Source: Kiritimatiellia bacterium
GTDB lineage: Bacteria > Verrucomicrobiota > Kiritimatiellia > RFP12 > UBA1067
DNA length: 33,091 bases
Direction of reading: 5' to 3'
NCBI GenBank assembly: GCA_017514235.1
Contig: JAFWKK010000024.1
Span: forward strand, 1 to 33,091
In this document: positions 33,043-33,091 of the stretch, piece by piece
Layout: each line of letters starts with the position of its first letter
Position numbering within the stretch: position 1 is the stretch's first letter
Program-made: the position numbers and the translations under genes
The notes under the pieces: model-generated
Seen by the model: only the letters and a program-made list of their open reading frames with translations
Told to the model about the DNA's origin: nothing
The model's database searches: none

Positions 33043-33091
33043 ATTGTATCTATCGGTTTTTGCGATTGCCTCATATGCAAGAACCCGCCGA

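Overview
The window is a GC-rich bacterial chromosome segment. It most resembles a member of the Planctomycetes-Verrucomicrobia-Chlamydiae group, probably an uncultured gut Kiritimatiellae- or Lentisphaerae-like bacterium. The clues are a MurA with Asp in place of the catalytic Cys, topoisomerase IV subunits of the Bacteroidetes/Chlamydia style, Tat-exported phosphoesterases, a sigma factor next to a secreted beta-helix-like protein, and GH97 and GH20-like genes. This placement is inferred from family resemblance, not from a marker-gene search.

Left part (1-13251, mostly + strand): hslO and alr overlap. parE and parC follow, separated by two co-translated oxidoreductases (a Gfo/Idh/MocA protein and a zinc-site-less MDR dehydrogenase). 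A minus-strand cluster then encodes a membrane-anchored coiled-coil protein, a 55-residue lipoprotein and an RluA-type pseudouridine synthase, all with overlapping ends. It diverges from tgt-yajC and a LysM protein.

Middle part (13259-20858): carB on the minus strand diverges from an RCK/TrkA protein and murA across a region with a perfect palindrome. Next come a Sua5-Maf fusion, thiamine pyrophosphokinase, and a minus-strand lipoprotein.

Right part (21160-33091): this is accessory in character. It holds a YhhN-DUF998-like membrane fusion, a Tat metallophosphoesterase, an ECF sigma factor co-translated with an anti-sigma-like domain fused in frame to a beta-helix-like passenger, a second diverged metallophosphoesterase, a GH97 glycosidase, and a GH20-like/GDPD fusion. 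Together the last genes look like an envelope or glycan-utilisation locus that pairs glycosidases with phosphodiester-cleaving folds. Third codon positions look visibly less GC-rich from about 25.4 to 30.9 kb.

A recurrent promoter layout runs through the window: an extended -10 close to TTTGGTATAAT sits 6-11 bases before a start codon that lacks a Shine-Dalgarno sequence. This predicts leaderless or nearly leaderless transcripts. Genes inside operons instead use SD sequences and ATGA, TGATG or TAGTG overlaps. I saw no tRNA, rRNA, CRISPR array, insertion sequence or phage gene.
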